Positions 27,962 through 36,306 of a stretch of 52,301 nucleotides of DNA are shown in pieces. The position numbers and the translations under genes were made by a program. How positions within the stretch are numbered: position 1 is the first letter of the stretch; the number at the start of each line of letters is the position of its first letter. The notes beneath the pieces were generated by a model. The model made no database searches, was not told the DNA's origin, and saw only the letters and a list, made by a program, of their open reading frames with translations. The stretch is from Acetobacteraceae bacterium (GTDB taxonomy: Bacteria; Pseudomonadota; Alphaproteobacteria; Acetobacterales; Acetobacteraceae): NCBI GenBank assembly GCA_003151425.1, contig PLXO01000125.1, positions 20,056-72,356 on the forward strand, in the 5' to 3' direction.

Positions 27962-29310
27962 AGATCATTTCACCCAATGGCCATCTCGGCTTCGCGCCAC
28001 TGAAGCCGGAGAGCTTCGCCATCGGCGTCGATGCGCGACCGGATTATATTGGTGCCGATTCCGGCAGCGACGACGTGGGGCCGGTGCCGCTGGGGTCCGA
28101 CACCTGCACCAGCCCGCTCGGCTGGCAGACGCATGATCTGGAGCAGATGCTGCTGGCGTCGCGCCGCATCGGCGTGCCGATGATCATCGGCTCGGCTGGG
28201 GACACCGGCAGCAACAGCCGGGTGGATCTGTATCTGGGCATCATCCGCGAGCTGGTGCGCAAGCACGGGCTAGTGCCGTTCAAGTTAGGCTGGTACTACT
28301 CCGAGGTGCCCAAGCAGCGGCTGCGCGCGGCGATCGAGAACGGCGAGGAGATTACTGGCCTCGACGGCCGCCCGGCACTGACGCTGGCGGAGCTGGAGGC
28401 GACCGATCGCATCGTCGCCATGGCCGGCGTGCATCCCTACATCAAGCTGCTGCGCCAGGGCGCCGACGTGATCATCGGTGGGCGCAGCAGCGACTGCGCG
28501 GTGTTCGCCGCGCCGGCGATCCATAACGGATTCCCCGAAGCGCTGGCCTACTATCTTGGCAAGGTGCTGGAATGCGCCTCGTTCTGCGCCGAACCCTACG
28601 GCGCGAAGGAGACGGTGCTGGGCGAGATCACCAGCGACGATGTACGGGTGACCGCGATGCATCCGGACCAGCGGTGCACCATTGCCTCGGTCGTCGGACA
28701 CTCGATGTACGAACGATCCAATCCGTTCTACGAATATGTCGCTGGCGGTCGGCTCGACATGACCAACTGCCACTACGAGCAGGTGGACCCGCGCACCACG
28801 CGCATCACCGGCCCCACCTTCGACCCGGCACCCGAGTTTCGTGTGAAACTGGAAGGCTCCGGCAAGGTTGGCGAACGCTATGTCGGTTTGGTGGGGATCC
28901 GCGACCCGTACTCGGTGAAGAACGTCGACGGCATGATCGACTGGGCGCGCCAGCAGGTGCACGAACGGTTCGGCAACGCACAGTACGAGCTGCATTACAC
29001 CGTCTACGGCCGCGACGGCGTGATGGGCGCGATGGAGCCGAACCGCGACCGCCCGGCGCACGAACTGGCGGTGCTGGTCCAGGGCATCGCCCCCACGCAG
29101 GAGATGGCCGAGGAGGTCGCGCTGATCGGCACGCGCCAGATGTTCTACGCCCGCCTGCCTGACGTGAAGGGTACCGCTGGCTCGGTCGCGTTCCCGCTGG
29201 ACGAGGTGATGCGCGCCAGCCCGGCGTATCGGTGGACGGTCAACCACACCTATGCGGTGCCCGACGGGCTGACGCTGCACGACACGCATCTCGCAACGGT
29301 CGGGGCGTAG
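27949..29310 (+). CDS. AtuA-like protein (DUF1446 family)
   Basis: 453 residues from ATG 27949, eight bases after GGAGG. DUF1446/AtuA features: YIGADSGSDDVGPVPLGSD, MIIGSAGDTGSNSRVDLYLG, LRQGADVIIGGRSSDCAVFA. In Pseudomonas AtuA belongs to acyclic terpene (citronellol) use, but its chemistry is not settled, and most members occur in other catabolic clusters together with the DUF4387 protein encoded next. Here it follows a peptide-type importer, so a terpene substrate is unlikely. Full length for the family. The next gene starts nine bases after its stop. Confidence 0.9.
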   Translation: MQSMKIISPNGHLGFAPLKPESFAIGVDARPDYIGADSGSDDVGPVPLGSDTCTSPLGWQTHDLEQMLLASRRIGVPMIIGSAGDTGSNSRVDLYLGIIRELVRKHGLVPFKLGWYYSEVPKQRLRAAIENGEEITGLDGRPALTLAELEATDRIVAMAGVHPYIKLLRQGADVIIGGRSSDCAVFAAPAIHNGFPEALAYYLGKVLECASFCAEPYGAKETVLGEITSDDVRVTAMHPDQRCTIASVVGHSMYERSNPFYEYVAGGRLDMTNCHYEQVDPRTTRITGPTFDPAPEFRVKLEGSGKVGERYVGLVGIRDPYSVKNVDGMIDWARQQVHERFGNAQYELHYTVYGRDGVMGAMEPNRDRPAHELAVLVQGIAPTQEMAEEVALIGTRQMFYARLPDVKGTAGSVAFPLDEVMRASPAYRWTVNHTYAVPDGLTLHDTHLATVGA

Positions 29311-29319
29311 GGGGCGGCG

Positions 29320-29634
29320 ATGGCACGGACACTGGGCGAGCTCGCGAAGACGCTGCGCAGCAAGAATGCCGGCGTGGACAAGGTGACATTCGACATCATC
29401 TTCCCCGACCGCGCGACTTATGAACACGTGAAGCAAAGCCAGGTTTTGACGCGCGCCAGCGTCGCGGCGCTGTACAACATCCCGGAGTCTCGGATTTCGG
29501 ACTTTGTCGAGTTCGATCCGGGCAACGCGATAAAGTTTACTCTGTACCGCACGGTGCCGAGCGGCAGTCCGGGCGATCCGGACATTTTTGGCGCGCAGCA
29601 GTACGCGCCGCTGCTGGGGGTGGAGGTGCCGTAG
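29320..29634 (+). CDS. DUF4387-family protein
   Basis: 104 residues: LGELAKTLRSKNAGVDKVTF, DIIFPDRATYEHVKQSQVLT, and the end FGAQQYAPLLGVEVP. This small domain is found either fused to, or directly after, AtuA-like proteins and is presumed to be its partner subunit. Function unknown. It lies nine bases after the AtuA-like gene and is followed by a palindromic spacer. Confidence 0.88.
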   Translation: MARTLGELAKTLRSKNAGVDKVTFDIIFPDRATYEHVKQSQVLTRASVAALYNIPESRISDFVEFDPGNAIKFTLYRTVPSGSPGDPDIFGAQQYAPLLGVEVP

Positions 29635-29641
29635 AGCCGTA

Positions 29642-29790
29642 TTTGTACACCTCTCCCGCTTGCGGGAGAGGTCGGCGAGCCGAGCGGTTGGGCCGCGAAC
29701 AGCGGACCAACGGTGAGGGTTGGTCCCGCGGCACGACCCTCACCCGCGTCGCAAGAGCTCTGCGACCTCTCCCACAAGCGGGAGAGGTGG
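29642..29790. repeat. Palindromic repeat unit between DUF4387 and BKACE genes
   Basis: CACCTCTCCCGCTTGCGGGA at the left and CCTCTCCCACAAGCGGGAGA at the right are self-complementary, and inverted copies of one another. They flank a centre with TGAGGGTTGGTCCCGCGGCA-type sequence, itself an inverted repeat. Built like the 23551 composite but from a different palindrome. Confidence 0.8.
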
Positions 29791-29866
29791 AGATTTGCGC
29801 CGCCCTCTGGCCGGGCGACCCGTTGCGGTGCAGACTCCGCCCCGCACGCGTCCAGGGAGGTCCGTC

Positions 29867-30796
29867 ATGGCGAACAAGGTCATCATCAGTTGTGCCGTTA
29901 CCGGCGCGATCCACACGCCCAGCATGTCGCCCTACCTGCCGATCACGCCGGAGGAGATCGCGCGCGGATCGATCGAGGCGGCCGAGGCGGGGGCGGCAAT
30001 CATCCATTTGCACGCCCGTGACCCGCGGAACGGCGAGCCGACGCCGGACCCCGCCGTGTTCATGCGCTTCCTGCCGGTGATCAAGCAGAGCACCGATGCG
30101 GTGGTGAACATCACCACCGGCGGCGGTCTGAACATGACGTTGGACGATCGTCTGGCCGCGCCGCTGCTCGCCAAGCCGGAGATGTGCAGCCTGAACATGG
30201 GCAGCATGAACTTCAACATCGCGCGCGCCGCCGACCGGGTGAAAGAGTGGAAATACGACTGGGAGAAGCCGTATCTGGACCGCACCGACAATCATATCTT
30301 TCGCAACACGTTCAAGGATATTGCGGGGATCGTCGAACGGCTCGGCAAGGCGCACGGCACGCGGTTCGAGTTCGAGTGCTACGATGTCGGGCACTTATAT
30401 AACCTTGCCTACTGCCTGGATCAGAAGATTGTCGAGCCACCGCTGTTCGTGCAGACCATCTTTGGCATCCTCGGCGGCATCGGCGCCGATCAGCGCAACC
30501 TGTTGTTCATGCGCGAGACCGCGGATCGGCTGTTTGGCGACGCCTACGTGTGGTCCGTGCTGGCCGCCGGACGCCATCAGATGGCGTTCACCACGATGGC
30601 CGGCATCATGGGCGGCAACGTGCGCGTCGGGCTGGAGGACAGCCTGTATATCGGCCGCGGCGCGCTGGCCAAATCGAACGCGGAACAGGTGGCGAAGATC
30701 CGCCGCATCCTGGAAGAGCTCAGTTTGGAGATTGCGACACCGAAGGAGGCGCGGGAGATCCTTAAGCTGAAGGGGGGCGACCGGGTCGGGTTCTGA
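29867..30796 (+). CDS. Beta-keto acid cleavage enzyme (BKACE family)
   Basis: 309 residues; GGAGG lies seven bases before ATG 29867. Signature strings: KVIISCAVTGAIHTPSMSPY, AAIIHLHARDPRNGEPTPD, NITTGGGLNMTLDDR, and RFEFECYDVGHLYNLAYCLD with the catalytic Glu. BKACE enzymes are Zn-dependent and condense a beta-keto acid with acetyl-CoA, giving acetoacetate and a new CoA ester; the founding member Kce works in lysine fermentation. The His pair in HLHARD binds zinc. Here it would process a keto acid produced by the oxidoreductase and PLP enzymes downstream. Confidence 0.92.
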   Translation: MANKVIISCAVTGAIHTPSMSPYLPITPEEIARGSIEAAEAGAAIIHLHARDPRNGEPTPDPAVFMRFLPVIKQSTDAVVNITTGGGLNMTLDDRLAAPLLAKPEMCSLNMGSMNFNIARAADRVKEWKYDWEKPYLDRTDNHIFRNTFKDIAGIVERLGKAHGTRFEFECYDVGHLYNLAYCLDQKIVEPPLFVQTIFGILGGIGADQRNLLFMRETADRLFGDAYVWSVLAAGRHQMAFTTMAGIMGGNVRVGLEDSLYIGRGALAKSNAEQVAKIRRILEELSLEIATPKEAREILKLKGGDRVGF

Positions 30797-30841
30797 TGTA
30801 GCGTCGGGCTGGCTGGAATTGGCAACGCGAGGGGAGTTACC

Positions 30842-30990
30842 ACCTGCCGTCATGGCCCGCCCACGGGTCAAGCCCGAGGACAGGCGGAGCCTGCCACCGG
30901 GCTCTCGACCCGGTGGGCCGCCATCCACAACTTTGGCGTTGGGTCCCGACACCAGTCGTGGCTGGCCCGGACAGGCCGGGCCGTGACGAA
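30842..30990. repeat. Dispersed GC-rich palindromic repeat
   Basis: Contains CGTCATGGCCCGCCCACGGG, TGGGCCGCCATCCACAACTT and TGGCCCGGACAGGCCGGGCC, the style of short intergenic palindromes common in alphaproteobacteria. It separates the BKACE and GMC genes. Confidence 0.6.
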
Positions 30991-31050
30991 CCAACCGGAC
31001 GGCGCCGTGTGCGGCCAGTCTGAATGCAAACTCGAAGCAGGGGCGATACA

Positions 31051-32670
31051 ATGATCGAGGTGATCGAGGCGGATTTCGTCGTTGTGGGGGCGGGGTCGGC
31101 GGGCTGCGTCATGGCGACGCGACTGAGCGAGGATCCCGCCACGCGCGTCGTGCTGCTGGAAGCCGGTGGGCAGGATGACAATCGCTGGATCCATATTCCA
31201 CTGGGCTTCGGCAAGACCTTCGCCGATCCCTCGGTGAACTGGTGCTATGAGACCGAACCCGATCCGGGTGCGAACGGACGGCGCATCTTCTGGCCGCGCG
31301 GCAAGGTGCTGGGCGGGTCGTCCTCGATCAACGGCATGGTCTATATTCGTGGCCAGCACGAGGATTTCGACCTGTGGCGGCAGATGGGCTGCAAGGGATG
31401 GTCCGCAACCGACGTGCTCCCCTACTTCAAGCGGGCCGAGCATCAGGTGCGCGGGCCGGATGACTGGCACAGTACCGGCGGGCCGCTGGTCGTGTCCGAT
31501 GTGCCGGACAAGCACGAGATCTGCGAGGCGTTTATCCGCGCCTGCAACGATCTGGGTTACCCGAGCAATCCGGACTTCAACGGCGCAACGCAGGACGGCG
31601 TCGGCTACCACCAGACCACGACGACGAACGGCAAGCGCTGCTCGACCGCGAAGGGCTATCTGCACCCGGTGATGGACCGGCCCAATCTGCGGGTGATCAC
31701 CGGCGCGCTGGCGCAACGGATCACCTTCGCGGGCAGGCGCGCCACGGGCGTCGATTTCACCCAGGACAACCTGCCCTTTACGGTCCGCGTGCGCCGCGAG
31801 GTGATCCTGTGCGGTGGCGCAATCAACTCGCCGCAGCTTCTGCTGCTGTCCGGCGTCGGGCCGCAGGCGCAGCTTGCCGCGCATGGCATCGAGGTGGTGC
31901 AGCATTCGCCGGGCGTCGGTCAGGCGATGCAGGACCACTACTCGGCGCCGATCAAGCTGAAGTGCCGCTATCCGATCACCGTCAACGACGTGATGCAAAG
32001 CAATCTGAAGAAGCTGCGCACCGGCCTCGAATACTACCTGCTGCGGCGCGGGCCGATGGCGGCGATCTCCGCCCAGGTCGCGCTGTTCGCCCGCACGCGG
32101 CCGGAGCTGGCGACGCCCGACATCAAGATGTCGATTTCGATCTTCAGCGCCGACCGACCGCAGGATGGACTGCATAAGTGGTCGGGCTTCACCATCATCG
32201 TTTATCAGTTGCGTCCGGAAAGCCGAGGCGAGATCAGGTTGAAATCGGCCAACCCGCAGGATCCGCCGGCGATGATCCCGAACTACCTGGCGACCGAGAC
32301 CGATCGGCGCACCATCACCGACGGGCTGATGCTTGGCCGCCGCGTGCTGAGTACGCCGCATCTGCAACATTACGTTGCCGAAGAATTCCTGCCCGGCCCG
32401 GCCGTGGTGACCGACGCACAGATGCTGGAGCATGCGCGCAACTGCGGCGGCACGGTGTTTCATCCCACCAGCACCTGCAAGATGGGAATCGATACGATGG
32501 CGGTGGTCGATCCGGAGCTGCTTGTGATCGGGATCGACGGGCTGCGCGTGGTCGATGCCTCGGTGATGCCGACCGTGGTGTCGGGCAACACCAACGCGGC
32601 GACCATCATGATCGCGGAGAAGGCCGCGGACCTGGTGCGCCGGCGCGCGCCGCTCGCCGTTGCGGCATGA
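31051..32670 (+). CDS. GMC-family flavin oxidoreductase (choline dehydrogenase-like)
   Basis: 539 residues from ATG 31051; ATG 31024 is an alternative. FAD-binding ADFVVVGAGSAGCVMATRLS, GMC signature 1 PRGKVLGGSSSINGMVYIRG, signature 2 GGAINSPQLLLLSGVGPQAQ, and the catalytic His-Asn region FHPTSTCKMGIDTM with SGNTNAATIMIAEKAADL. It oxidises an alcohol to the aldehyde or ketone, passing electrons to the respiratory chain. No signal peptide, so cytoplasmic or at the inner face of the membrane. Its substrate must come from the cluster's pathway; choline itself is unproven. The stop overlaps the next start (ATGA at 32667). Confidence 0.93.
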   Translation: MIEVIEADFVVVGAGSAGCVMATRLSEDPATRVVLLEAGGQDDNRWIHIPLGFGKTFADPSVNWCYETEPDPGANGRRIFWPRGKVLGGSSSINGMVYIRGQHEDFDLWRQMGCKGWSATDVLPYFKRAEHQVRGPDDWHSTGGPLVVSDVPDKHEICEAFIRACNDLGYPSNPDFNGATQDGVGYHQTTTTNGKRCSTAKGYLHPVMDRPNLRVITGALAQRITFAGRRATGVDFTQDNLPFTVRVRREVILCGGAINSPQLLLLSGVGPQAQLAAHGIEVVQHSPGVGQAMQDHYSAPIKLKCRYPITVNDVMQSNLKKLRTGLEYYLLRRGPMAAISAQVALFARTRPELATPDIKMSISIFSADRPQDGLHKWSGFTIIVYQLRPESRGEIRLKSANPQDPPAMIPNYLATETDRRTITDGLMLGRRVLSTPHLQHYVAEEFLPGPAVVTDAQMLEHARNCGGTVFHPTSTCKMGIDTMAVVDPELLVIGIDGLRVVDASVMPTVVSGNTNAATIMIAEKAADLVRRRAPLAVAA

Positions 32671-33827
32671 GCGTCTATGCGCGTTTTGGCGTTGCCACCG
32701 TGATCAATGCGGCGGGGACGGTGACGCGGCTGTCCGGCGGGCAGATGCATCCCGAGGTGTTGGCGGCGATGCGGGATGCGGCCGGTGCGTGCGTGGACAT
32801 GGTGGCATTGCAGGGCGGCGCCAGCCGGGTGATCGCGCGCGTCACCGGCGCCGAGGCGGGGATCGTTACCGGTGGCGCCTCCGCCGCGTTGCTGTTGGGC
32901 GCGGCGGCGTGTCTGGCCGGGTTGGACCCCGCGCGGATGAACCGGCTGCCGGAGGTGCCAGACGGGCGCAACGAATTCATCATCGTGCGCAGCCAACGAA
33001 ACATGTATGACCGCGCGCTGAGCGTTGCGGGCGGACGCATCGTCGAGGTGGGCATTGCCGACCGTTATTCCGGCTCGGGCGTGCGCGACGCCGCGCCGTG
33101 GGAGATCGAGGCGGCGATCACGCCGCGCACCGCCGCGATCTGCTATCTCGCGCAGGCGCAGTCTCGGCCGTCGCTGGCAGAGGTCGCTTCCGTTGCGCAT
33201 GCGCATGCAATTCCCGTGCTGGTCGATGCGGCAGCGCAACTGCCGCCGAAGGACAATCTGCGGCGCTTCTTGGCTGAGGGCGCCGACCTGGTCGCGTTCA
33301 GCGGCGGCAAGGCGATCGGTGGGCCGCAGGCGTCGGGTCTGCTGGCGGGGCGCGCCGATCTTGTCGCTTCCGCACTGATGCAGATGCTCGATCTGGACCT
33401 GTTCGCCGACACATGGAACCCGCCGGATGAATTCGCCCGGCTGCGCCAGTTGCGCGGTCTGCCGCAACACGGCATCGGGCGGTCCTGCAAGGTGGGGAAG
33501 GAAGAAATCGTCGGCCTGCTGGTCGCGCTGGAGCGGTTCGTTGCGATGGACGATGACGCGCGGCAGGCGAATTGGCGCGGCATCCTGCAGGCGATTGTTG
33601 CCGCGGCGAATGGCACGTCGTTGCAGCTTACGATTGTCGACCGGCCCATGCCACTGCTGGAGGTGCGCGCACCGGATGCAACGGCGCTGGCCGCGCGTCT
33701 CGCCGCGCACGACGCGCCCATTCATTGCTCGCTTGGCCGGCGCGAGGAGAACGTGCTGGTGATCTCACCCTCTGCGCTGACCGCGGCGCAGGGCGCAGTC
33801 ATCGGCGCCGCGCTGCGCGCCATCTGA
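32667..33827 (+). CDS. SelA-like PLP-dependent lyase/aminotransferase
   Basis: 386 residues from ATG 32667. It matches the SelA/D-glucosaminate-6-phosphate ammonia-lyase group: TVINAAGTVTRLSGGQMHPE, DMVALQGGASRVIARVTGAE, ITGGASAAL-type loop, PVLVDAAAQLPPKDNLRRFL and the PLP lysine in LVAFSGGKAIGGPQASGLL. These enzymes eliminate ammonia or water from beta-hydroxy amino acids to give keto acids. In this cluster it would feed a keto acid to BKACE. Selenocysteine synthase itself is unlikely: no selB or tRNA-Sec is seen here and the chain is short. Confidence 0.85.
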   Translation: MSVYARFGVATVINAAGTVTRLSGGQMHPEVLAAMRDAAGACVDMVALQGGASRVIARVTGAEAGIVTGGASAALLLGAAACLAGLDPARMNRLPEVPDGRNEFIIVRSQRNMYDRALSVAGGRIVEVGIADRYSGSGVRDAAPWEIEAAITPRTAAICYLAQAQSRPSLAEVASVAHAHAIPVLVDAAAQLPPKDNLRRFLAEGADLVAFSGGKAIGGPQASGLLAGRADLVASALMQMLDLDLFADTWNPPDEFARLRQLRGLPQHGIGRSCKVGKEEIVGLLVALERFVAMDDDARQANWRGILQAIVAAANGTSLQLTIVDRPMPLLEVRAPDATALAARLAAHDAPIHCSLGRREENVLVISPSALTAAQGAVIGAALRAI

Positions 33828-33841
33828 CGAAGGACCTCATC

Positions 33842-35311
33842 ATGCGCATCTTCAGCGCGACTATCGCTACCGAAACGAACACCTTCTCGCCGATGCCCAC
33901 CAGCCTCGACCTGTACAAGGAAGGCGTGTTCTACCGCCCCGGCGAGCACCCCACGGACGCGCCGCGCATGTGCACCGCGCCGCTGTTCGTCGCCCGCCAG
34001 CGCGCCGCCGCCGAGGGCTTTTCCCTGATAGAGGGAAGCTGCTTCGCCGCCAGTCCCGCCGGCACCACCAACCGCGCCGACTATGAGCTCATGCGCGACG
34101 AGATCCTGGCCCAGGTGACGGCCGCACTGCCTCTGGACGGCGTGCTGCTGGGCCTGCATGGCGCGATGGTCGCGCACGGCTACGACGACACCGAGGGCGA
34201 CGTGATCGAGCGCGTGCGCGCCCTGGTCGGCGCCGACTGCGTGATCGGTGTAGAGCTCGACCCGCACTGCCATCTCACGCTGAAGCGCGTGCGACTGTCG
34301 GACATCATCATTCTGTACAAGGAATTCCCTCACACCGACGTGGTGGAACGCGCCGAGGACCTGCTGACCCTGGTGCTGCGCACGATCCGCAAGCAGATCA
34401 AGCCTGTCATGTCGATGTATGACTGCCGGCAGATCGGTTCGTATCCGACCACGCTGCCGCTGATGCGCGCCTTCGTCGACAAGACCTCGGCGATGGAGGG
34501 CAAGGATGGCGTGCTGTCGGTCTCGATCGGGCACTGCTTCCCGTATGCCGACGTGCCGGAGCTCACCGGCCGCATCCTGGTCGTCACCGACAACGACAAG
34601 GCGAAGGCCGACGCGCTGGCCACCGCGATCGGCGAGGAATTCGTTGCGATGCGCGGCAAGACGGCGCCCGAGTATCTCTCGACCGAAGACGGTATCGCGG
34701 CGGCGCTGGCATTCAACGACAGCCCCGTGGTGATGGCCGATCCGGCGGACAATGCCGGCGGCGGCGCGCCAACCGACAACACCACCATCCTGCGCCGGCT
34801 GATCGAGCGCGATGCGCAGGGCGCGGCACTCGGGCCGATCTGGGACCCGGTCGCGGTGCGGCTTTGTTTCGACGCCGGCCTCGGCGCCAGTTTCCCCCTG
34901 CGCTTTGGCGGCAAGATCGGGCCGACCTCCGGCCAGCCGATCGACGCGACCGTAACGATTGCGGCCCTGAAGCGCGACGCCTGGCAGAGCTTCGGCCCGA
35001 CCCAGGTGCCGCTCGGCGACTGCGCCGCGATCAAGGTCGGCGGCGTCGAGGTGGTGCTGATCACCAACCGCACCCAGGCGCTGGGACTGGAACTGTTCCG
35101 CAACGTCAACATCGAGCCGACGCAGCGCAAGCTGGTGGTGGTCAAGTCGACCAACCACTTCATGGCGGCGTTCGGACCGATTGCGAAGAAGGTGATTTAC
35201 GTCGATTCCGACGGCCCGCTCAGCCGCGACTACCGGCGCATCCCGTATACGCGGGTGCAGCGCCCCATCTGGCCGTTGGACGAGCACACCTCACCCGGTC
35301 TGATCGCATAA
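33842..35311 (+). CDS. M81-family metallohydrolase (MlrC / microcystinase C-like)
   Basis: 489 residues from ATG 33842, 14 bp after the preceding gene. N-terminal DUF1485 domain RIFSATIATETNTFSPMPTS, DGVLLGLHGAMVAHGYDDTE and the zinc-ligand segment GVELDPHCHLTLKR; the C-terminal MlrC domain starts near VMADPADNAGGGAPTDNTTI. MlrC cleaves a linear tetrapeptide in microcystin breakdown, but most family members sit in catabolic operons with ABC importers and have unknown substrates. Here it is probably the peptide- or amide-hydrolysing step of the imported compound. Last gene of the cluster. Confidence 0.92.
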   Translation: MRIFSATIATETNTFSPMPTSLDLYKEGVFYRPGEHPTDAPRMCTAPLFVARQRAAAEGFSLIEGSCFAASPAGTTNRADYELMRDEILAQVTAALPLDGVLLGLHGAMVAHGYDDTEGDVIERVRALVGADCVIGVELDPHCHLTLKRVRLSDIIILYKEFPHTDVVERAEDLLTLVLRTIRKQIKPVMSMYDCRQIGSYPTTLPLMRAFVDKTSAMEGKDGVLSVSIGHCFPYADVPELTGRILVVTDNDKAKADALATAIGEEFVAMRGKTAPEYLSTEDGIAAALAFNDSPVVMADPADNAGGGAPTDNTTILRRLIERDAQGAALGPIWDPVAVRLCFDAGLGASFPLRFGGKIGPTSGQPIDATVTIAALKRDAWQSFGPTQVPLGDCAAIKVGGVEVVLITNRTQALGLELFRNVNIEPTQRKLVVVKSTNHFMAAFGPIAKKVIYVDSDGPLSRDYRRIPYTRVQRPIWPLDEHTSPGLIA

Positions 35312-35439
35312 CGGAACTATTACGAAATACCTCTAATCTGTAACACGATCCATACTTCCCGCGTTGCGCCTTGTCGGGTAGGCTGTCGGTGCTTGCCTGA
35401 TCGTCTCACGAATCGGCCCGTCCTTTAGGGAGAAGTGTC

Positions 35440-36306
35440 ATGGCGGCAACCTGGAGCTGGCTTGGCGGATCCGACGGCAACGCCGCGAGCGCGCCAGCGA
35501 ACTGGGACCTGATCAGCTCCCTCGGCCCCCCGCCTGACCTCCCGTCCATCGAGGATTTCGTCACGATCAATATCGGCACGGTTGTCGTCAGCGACTACAC
35601 GCTGGGCGCCGCCCAGGTCGACTTCAATGGCGGTAGCGTAACGGTCACCACCGGCGGCACCTGGGACGTTGCCAATAAACTGACAATGGGCACCGCCAAC
35701 CTGCTGATCGATGGCGGCGGCACGGTGGCGGTGAGTTTCCCGGAGGGCACCTTTTCGGGCCTGTTCGACGACGTCGGCGGTGGCACCATCAGCGTGGACG
35801 GGATCGGGTCGAGCCTGAGCGTCAACAATGGGGGACAACTGGCGCTCGGTATCGACGGCACTTCCGTGTTGGACGTGTCGAGCGGCGGCAGTGTGCTGGT
35901 CAACAACCTGCTGTCGCTGGGCGGCGGCACGCTCGGCAGCGGCGTGGTCGCGGTCAGCGATGGCAGCCAGGTGCAGGAGACGGCGCTGGCTTTGTCCAAC
36001 GGCTCGACCGTCAGCGTCGATGCGACCTCGACCATGCTGATCGGCACCGGCGGCAGCGCCGTTGCGGGCGCCGTCGTCGTCAACAACGACGATCTCAATG
36101 CCGATGGCGGTACGATCGCGGGCTCGGTCGTCAATGACGCTCCCGGCGTCGCAGCCCCACCTGGGCAAATAGTGGCGAACGGCTCGATGGTGGTCAGCGG
36201 CTCGCTGGAGATCACCGGCAATCTGAGCGGCACCGGCCTGGTCAACATCGAGAACGATGGCGTGCTGCAGGTGGACGGCACGGTCGCCCCGGCGTCGGGG
36301 GGGTGA
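35440..36306 (+). CDS. Beta-repeat (autotransporter-like) N-terminal part of a Hint_2 protein
   Basis: 288 residues behind a strong AGGGAGAAG site. It starts MAATWSWLGGSDGNAASAPA (the usual W-x-GG-GNW opening of such proteins), then glycine/serine/valine/asparagine-rich beta-helix repeats such as GGSVTVTTGGTWDVANKLTM and GTGLVNIENDGVLQVDGTVA. The frame ends in a run of seven G (36297-36303) followed directly by TGA. In the -1 frame the protein continues into the Hint_2 domain of the next ORF, which in relatives is the same polypeptide. Probably surface-exposed or secreted; no classical signal peptide. Confidence 0.75.
   Translation: MAATWSWLGGSDGNAASAPANWDLISSLGPPPDLPSIEDFVTINIGTVVVSDYTLGAAQVDFNGGSVTVTTGGTWDVANKLTMGTANLLIDGGGTVAVSFPEGTFSGLFDDVGGGTISVDGIGSSLSVNNGGQLALGIDGTSVLDVSSGGSVLVNNLLSLGGGTLGSGVVAVSDGSQVQETALALSNGSTVSVDATSTMLIGTGGSAVAGAVVVNNDDLNADGGTIAGSVVNDAPGVAAPPGQIVANGSMVVSGSLEITGNLSGTGLVNIENDGVLQVDGTVAPASGG
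36297..36303 (+). promoter_or_regulatory. (G)7 slippery heptamer before stop: candidate -1 frameshift or phase-variation site
   Basis: Seven G are phased G-GGG-GGG in the upstream frame, the canonical X-XXY-YYZ -1 slippery form, with TGA as the next codon. Slipping back one base, or losing one G, fuses the beta-repeat frame to the Hint frame. Confidence 0.55.

Noticed and set aside
32667..33827. Selenocysteine synthase SelA
   Set aside because: Short chain, no selB or tRNA-Sec in view, and a catabolic operon context; a SelA-like ammonia-lyase fits better.
33722..35287. 521-codon minus-strand frame over the M81 gene
   Set aside because: The plus strand has full MlrC motifs; the minus product is His/Arg/Asp-rich shadow.
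36303..36306. Independent start (GTG) for the Hint protein
   Set aside because: Possible but not favoured: no Shine-Dalgarno site, and the upstream frame flows into it after one base of slippage.
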